In this document: positions 49,178 through 52,242 of the stretch, piece by piece
Layout: every line of letters starts with the position of its first letter
How positions within the stretch are numbered: position 1 is the first letter of the stretch
Assembly: GCA_003164815.1 (NCBI GenBank)
Contig: PLUF01000027.1
Coordinates: 1,651 to 53,892 of the forward strand
Length of the DNA: 52,242 nucleotides
DNA from: Candidatus Gagatemarchaeum stordalenia
GTDB taxonomy: Archaea; Thermoproteota; Nitrososphaeria; Nitrososphaerales; Gagatemarchaeaceae
Direction of reading: 5' to 3'
Made by a program: the position numbers and the translations under genes
The notes under the pieces: model-generated
Told to the model about the DNA's origin: nothing
The model's input: the letters and a program-made list of their open reading frames with translations, nothing else
Database searches by the model: none

Positions 49178-49756
49178 GCAGAGCAGGTACATCTCTGAGC
49201 TCTCGTTCCTGCTCGCGTGCGGCTTCATGATGGCCACGAAGTTGTAGCGCTGCCGCGCCTCCTTCTCGGCCTCGGAGAACCGTTCTCCCTGGAAGCACTT
49301 GAACATGGCGTTCCCGCCGACCCTCAGGAGCGTGTCGCCTATGGTGATGGACGTTATCGTGAGGTCGATCTGCCGGTACTGGTCGAGGTCCCACGCCCCG
49401 GAGATCTTGGGCGAGAGGTCCGAGAGGAGGACGTCCGCTGGGCGCTTGATCAGCTCCTTCACGGTCTCGGAGAGCTTCGGGTCGGTGATGTCCATCTTGA
49501 GGGTGTGGGTGTTCTCCATCTCGAGGTGTATGGGGGAGAGGTCGACGCCGACCACAATCCCGGTGCTCCCCACTGCCTTAGATGCAACCTGCAGCCAGCC
49601 ACCGGGCGCGGCCCCGAGGTCTATGACCCTGTCCCCCGGCTTGATCAGCCTGTACTTCTTGATCGCCTCGAGGAGTTTGTAGGCGGCACGGCTCTCGTAG
49701 CCCTCCTCCCTAGCCCGCTTGCGGTAGTAGTCCCTGCGCGCCTCGTCTAGCTTCAA
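49160..49756 (-). CDS. rlmE: RlmE/FtsJ-type rRNA ribose methyltransferase
   Basis: This SAM-dependent 2'-O-methyltransferase is 198 residues long. The entry YYRKRAREEGYESRAAYKLL with catalytic Lys, the SAM motif VIDLGAAPGGWLQVAS, VLLSDLSPKISG with the catalytic Asp, and MFKCFQGERF with Lys give the K-D-K-E pattern of the family. It is the last gene of the eS8-SRP19-Gar1-TFB-TFE-beta-RlmE operon, 6 bp after the TFE-beta stop. The target site on rRNA is not deducible from sequence. Confidence 0.93.
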   Translation of the reverse strand: MKLDEARRDYYRKRAREEGYESRAAYKLLEAIKKYRLIKPGDRVIDLGAAPGGWLQVASKAVGSTGIVVGVDLSPIHLEMENTHTLKMDITDPKLSETVKELIKRPADVLLSDLSPKISGAWDLDQYRQIDLTITSITIGDTLLRVGGNAMFKCFQGERFSEAEKEARQRYNFVAIMKPHASRNESSEMYLLCLGRRP

Positions 49757-49762
49757 AATCGG

Positions 49763-50257
49763 CTATGCGACCTGTGCGACGGAGACCATCATGAGCGAGT
49801 CCCGGTGCTCCTTCATGACCCAAGGACCGATCAGCGGACAGGTGAAAGGGTTCACCTCGGTCGTCACAGAGCACTTGCCCTCCACGGGGCAGACGATGCA
49901 CGGAGCGGATTCCATCGACGAGATGTTCGCCGGGAGACGCAGCGGAGTGAGCTTGTAGGTCCATCTTCCGTCGTCCAGGACCTTCACCCTCTTGATCATC
50001 CCCCTCTTCTCGAGCCTGATCGCCAGCCGGGAGCCGTCCCTGCTAGTGAGGCCCAGCTCCTTCCAAATCTCGCTCTGCAGGACTCCGTCCTTGCCCCTCT
50101 CGACGACGAGCTTGTAGACCCTTGACGTCAGGTCCACGAGCTCCTCCTCGGTCTTCTCGGTGAGTCCGGTGCTTCGAGGCGCCTTTGGTGCAGCCTCCTT
50201 CTCTACCTTCGTCGGTTTTTCGACATTCGGCTGCTTCGCGGTCTTCTTCTTTTCCAT
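49763..50257 (-). CDS. TFE-beta/RPC34-like transcription factor with Fe-S cysteines
   Basis: The 164-residue protein has a basic, disordered N-terminus (about 1-35). A winged helix follows (about 38-105: EELVDLTSRVYKLVVERG, then VLQSEIWKELGLTSRDGSRL), then the cysteine cluster CIVCPVEGKC and FTCPL. This four-Cys group matches the Fe-S site of archaeal TFE-beta and the eukaryotic RPC39/RPC34 subunit. It directly follows TFB: the stop TAA and start ATG overlap by one base. The role would be helping TFB open promoter DNA. The assignment rests on these motifs and the neighbour, not on a search. Confidence 0.82.
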   Translation of the reverse strand: MEKKKTAKQPNVEKPTKVEKEAAPKAPRSTGLTEKTEEELVDLTSRVYKLVVERGKDGVLQSEIWKELGLTSRDGSRLAIRLEKRGMIKRVKVLDDGRWTYKLTPLRLPANISSMESAPCIVCPVEGKCSVTTEVNPFTCPLIGPWVMKEHRDSLMMVSVAQVA

Positions 50258-51201
50258 TATTCTGCCGGCCCCATTTTTTGCCTGATTATGTAGTTATCGA
50301 GTAGCTCCCGGCAGCGGTTCCTTACGGTCACCTCGGTCACCTCTGCGAACTCTGCTATCTCCCTCTGCGGCAGGTGCTCGCCCCGCATCACGCAGGACAT
50401 GTAGACGTAGGCGGCGGCGAGGCCGGCCGGCGCCTTCCCGCTCGAGATCTTCGAGTCGTTGGTCGAACGTGAGAGGTAAAGCGCGAGGTACTCGACCCTC
50501 GGGTCTATCTTGGCGATGTTCACGAGCTTCGAGATGTGCTTCTCCACAGACGGAGGAGGGACGTAGTCCTTCTCGACGTCCTTCAGTATCAGCCTGAAGT
50601 ACTTCGCCGCGGCTCCCTTCTCGATCCCGGCGGCCCTCGCGACCTCCTTGAGAGTCCGGCTGACGCCGCACTTCCTGCATGCGAGAAGCACGACCGCGGC
50701 GGTCATGCCCATTATCGACTTGCTCTTGGCGACCTTCAGCCTGACAGAGGTCCGGTAGATGTGGGCCGCTGTCTCAGCGACGTTCTTGGGGAGCGAGAGG
50801 TTGTCGCATACCTCCGTGATCTTGGCGAGCACTATCGACAGTCCGCGTTCCTGGCTGTTGCTGGTCCTGATGCGGCTCTGCCATTTCTTCATCTTCTCGA
50901 CCGTCGCGCGCATCGCCGGGTCGAGGTACTTCCCGTGCGAGTCGCGCATCTCCATGCTTATGTCCGTGGAGAGGCCGAGGTCGTGTAGCGTAAGCGTGGT
51001 CGGCGAGCCGACGCGGACCCTCTTGTTCTTCTCCTCCAGGTCCACTGCCTTCCATTCTGGGCCCTCGTCCTCGCGGGCGTTCGTGACGGAACCGCAGCTG
51101 GGGCAGACCTGCTCTCCCCTCTCCGCGTCACCGATCAGCTTGCTGCCGCAGTCGAGGCAATAGATGCTGAATAGACCCTCTTCCGCTCTTGTTTCCCACA
51201 T
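50257..51201 (-). CDS. tfb: Transcription initiation factor B
   Basis: TFB recruits RNA polymerase to TBP-bound promoters. The N-terminal zinc ribbon is visible (IYCLDCGSKLIG and VCPSCGSVTNA), then a B-reader region (GSPTTLTLHDLGLSTDI). Two cyclin repeats follow: AAVVLLACRKCGVSRTLKEV with AAGIEKGAAAKYFRLI, and APAGLAAAYVYMSCVMRG with EIAEFAEVTEVTVRNRCREL. The 314-residue length is typical. The start is ATG 51201. Confidence 0.95.
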   Translation of the reverse strand: MWETRAEEGLFSIYCLDCGSKLIGDAERGEQVCPSCGSVTNAREDEGPEWKAVDLEEKNKRVRVGSPTTLTLHDLGLSTDISMEMRDSHGKYLDPAMRATVEKMKKWQSRIRTSNSQERGLSIVLAKITEVCDNLSLPKNVAETAAHIYRTSVRLKVAKSKSIMGMTAAVVLLACRKCGVSRTLKEVARAAGIEKGAAAKYFRLILKDVEKDYVPPPSVEKHISKLVNIAKIDPRVEYLALYLSRSTNDSKISSGKAPAGLAAAYVYMSCVMRGEHLPQREIAEFAEVTEVTVRNRCRELLDNYIIRQKMGPAE

Positions 51202-51212
51202 GGCGGTCTGCC

Positions 51213-51434
51213 TTACCCGGAAGTGAAGACCTTCTGGCCTTTCGTCCCGAACTTCGAGGAGCCAGGTATGGCTGAGGCGTAGGGCTTAGTGACCGGCCCC
51301 ATGAGTTCCATCACCTTAGCGGCGTTTCTCCCTTTCTCGTCGACGAGGACCGTCCCCGAAGGAATCTCGGTTTCAAGACGAAGGATTATGCGCCCGCTCC
51401 GGGCGGTGTGGAGAACTTCCCCGACCTCTCGCAT
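51213..51434 (-). CDS. gar1: H/ACA RNP protein Gar1
   Basis: This 73-residue beta-barrel protein belongs to the pseudouridylation guide RNP. MREVGEVLHTARSGRIILRL, VLVDEKGRNAAKVMELMGPV and TKPYASAIPG are the archaeal Gar1 pattern, where the G-P-V-x-x-P-Y segment contacts Cbf5. It lies 11 bp upstream of TFB and 13 bp downstream of SRP19, in the six-gene operon. Confidence 0.88.
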   Translation of the reverse strand: MREVGEVLHTARSGRIILRLETEIPSGTVLVDEKGRNAAKVMELMGPVTKPYASAIPGSSKFGTKGQKVFTSG

Positions 51435-51447
51435 TACTGTGTAAAGT

Positions 51448-51768
51448 CTACGACTTGCCTTTAAGCTTTCCCTGACTCGCGGCCTTCTCTCCCTTCACCC
51501 TCGCGAGCTCGCGGGCGATCTGGATCAGGGCCGGCTGCTTCTTCGCCGTCTTCTTGAGGGAGACATAGCCGGACGTACGAGCTGGGACCGGAGGGTACCT
51601 TGCCACCTGCGGTTCAGGGTCCAGGTTCAGGCGGCGACATGCTAGCGTGAGCTCGTCGAGCGTAGGCGCGCGAGAGCACGAGTTAAGGGGCACCCGCCTT
51701 CCCTCGGAGCGCTTCCGCTCCGAGTCGAGGTAGTCGAGCCAGACTACAACACGTTCGTAAGACTTCAA
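51448..51768 (-). CDS. srp19: Signal recognition particle 19 kDa protein
   Basis: SRP19 helps to assemble 7S RNA with SRP54. The 106-residue protein has VVVWLDYLDSERKRSEGRRV near the N-terminus, LDELTLACRRLNLDPEPQ in the centre and a basic tail, as in archaeal SRP19. The G-R-R segment is the RNA contact in the family. It starts 2 bp after the eS8 stop. Confidence 0.88.
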   Translation of the reverse strand: MKSYERVVVWLDYLDSERKRSEGRRVPLNSCSRAPTLDELTLACRRLNLDPEPQVARYPPVPARTSGYVSLKKTAKKQPALIQIARELARVKGEKAASQGKLKGKS

Positions 51769-51770
51769 CG

Positions 51771-52154
51771 CTACTTTGTCAGGACTGCGTTCACGACGCC
51801 GTCGTCACTCGGCCGCGAGGTAACCTTCGCCTCGCCGAGCTCGGTCTGGATCGTCGCGCCCTTGGTTATGACGCCCCTTCGCTCATACTCCCTGTTGGCC
51901 TTGTTGGCCGTGACTCGGAGTATCTTGCTCTTCGAGGTCTTGCCGGACGAGGCGTCGTAGACGTTGGCCTCGGCCGCCGAGCGCAGCCCGTATAGCAGCG
52001 AGCCGCCCCGGGTCCTCTGGGCGGACCTCACGGTCTCCCCGGCCACGGGTTCCAGCGGATAATCGTCCCTCTCGTAGGCCCTGCGTGAATGGTTCGGCCT
52101 GCGCTTCCCGCCGCTGAGCTTCTTCTTCCTTAGGTTCTCTACTGCCTTGACCAT
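51771..52154 (-). CDS. rps8e: Small ribosomal subunit protein eS8
   Basis: The 127-residue basic protein has the eS8 features KLSGGKRRPNHSRRAYERDD, VRSAQRTRGGSLLYGLRSA, KTSKSKILRVTANKANREY, ERRGVITKGATIQTELGEAK and VTSRPSDDGVVNAVL. It heads the operon with SRP19, Gar1, TFB, TFE-beta and RlmE. The ATG is at 52154, and a minus-strand TATA-like CCTTAACA (52191-52199) is upstream. Confidence 0.95.
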   Translation of the reverse strand: MVKAVENLRKKKLSGGKRRPNHSRRAYERDDYPLEPVAGETVRSAQRTRGGSLLYGLRSAAEANVYDASSGKTSKSKILRVTANKANREYERRGVITKGATIQTELGEAKVTSRPSDDGVVNAVLTK

Positions 52155-52242
52155 TTATGGAATCCTTCGGACCGCGGCCAAGAGGGTGGTGTTAAGGCTT
52201 TCTCTCGGCAGGACGGCGTATGTTATCCTGAAATCATTTCCT
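52155..52242 (-). promoter_or_regulatory. Promoter region of the eS8 operon
   Basis: The sequence to the window end contains GCCTTAACAC on the minus strand at about 52190-52199, 36-45 nt before the ATG. Nothing else can be made out in it. Confidence 0.35.

Noticed and set aside
1-52242. CRISPR arrays, IS elements and tRNA genes
   Set aside because: No direct-repeat array, transposase or tRNA consensus was seen by reading; short tRNA genes with introns could still be missed.

Overview
The window is a gene-dense, GC-rich archaeal chromosome segment. The lineage evidence is eukaryote-like information processing: eS26, eS30 and eS8, Rpo12, TFB followed directly by a TFE-beta/RPC34-like Fe-S protein, Nop5-fibrillarin, Gar1, SRP19, Trm1, Elp3 and a group II chaperonin. 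GatD/GatE indicates the indirect route to Gln-tRNA. eS26, eS30 and TFE-beta are typical of Thermoproteota/Nitrososphaeria-type lineages and not of Euryarchaeota. I infer a thaumarchaeal or related, possibly non-ammonia-oxidising, organism; the exact lineage cannot be fixed from this window. No tRNA, rRNA, CRISPR array or insertion sequence was recognised.

Layout. 1-6.4 kb: a cut-off membrane protein, archaeal signal peptidase, a seven-bladed surface propeller, thermosome, eS26, a free-standing HTH plus LAGLIDADG-like protein, a CDP-alcohol phosphatidyltransferase and a CsbD-like protein. 6.5-15 kb: ThrRS, an SRPBCC protein, a NodB/PuuE-like deacetylase, and family B DNA polymerase carrying two inteins at motif-III/motif-C sites. 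15-22 kb: a membrane protein, TatA, the TyrRS-aminotransferase-glycosyltransferase operon, Rpo12, GlyRS and a DUF92 protein. 22-27 kb: an XRE regulator, the HerA-NurA DNA-end-processing operon, and three small paralogous winged-helix proteins. Four copies of a TGCGCAACA element lie in the nurA/winged-helix divergent promoter. 27-30.3 kb: GatD-GatE.

30.3-35.6 kb holds what looks like a sulfur-trafficking/tRNA-wobble region. It contains a tandem rhodanese, two small membrane proteins, a GcvH-like/TusA-like fusion lacking the lipoyl lysine, Elp3 (translationally overlapped with eS30), and a DsrE-DsrH-DsrF (TusD-B-C) operon. 35.7-43.1 kb is a metabolic region: a zinc-ribbon protein, a glutamine-synthetase-like enzyme plus FluG-type amidohydrolase, gamma-glutamyltransferase divergent from an APC permease, and a cyclase-family hydrolase. 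These suggest handling of gamma-glutamylated compounds. 43.1-44.9 kb: PyrD-PyrK. 44.9-52.2 kb: Nop5-FlpA, RNase HII with a THEP1-type NTPase, Trm1, and a six-gene operon eS8-SRP19-Gar1-TFB-TFE-beta-RlmE.

Many genes begin with TTG or GTG placed about 25-35 nt after a TATA-like box, which suggests extensive leaderless transcription. These promoter distances were used to choose several starts. Most intergenic gaps are below 180 bp and hold only promoters; no gene-free stretch exceeds 300 bases.
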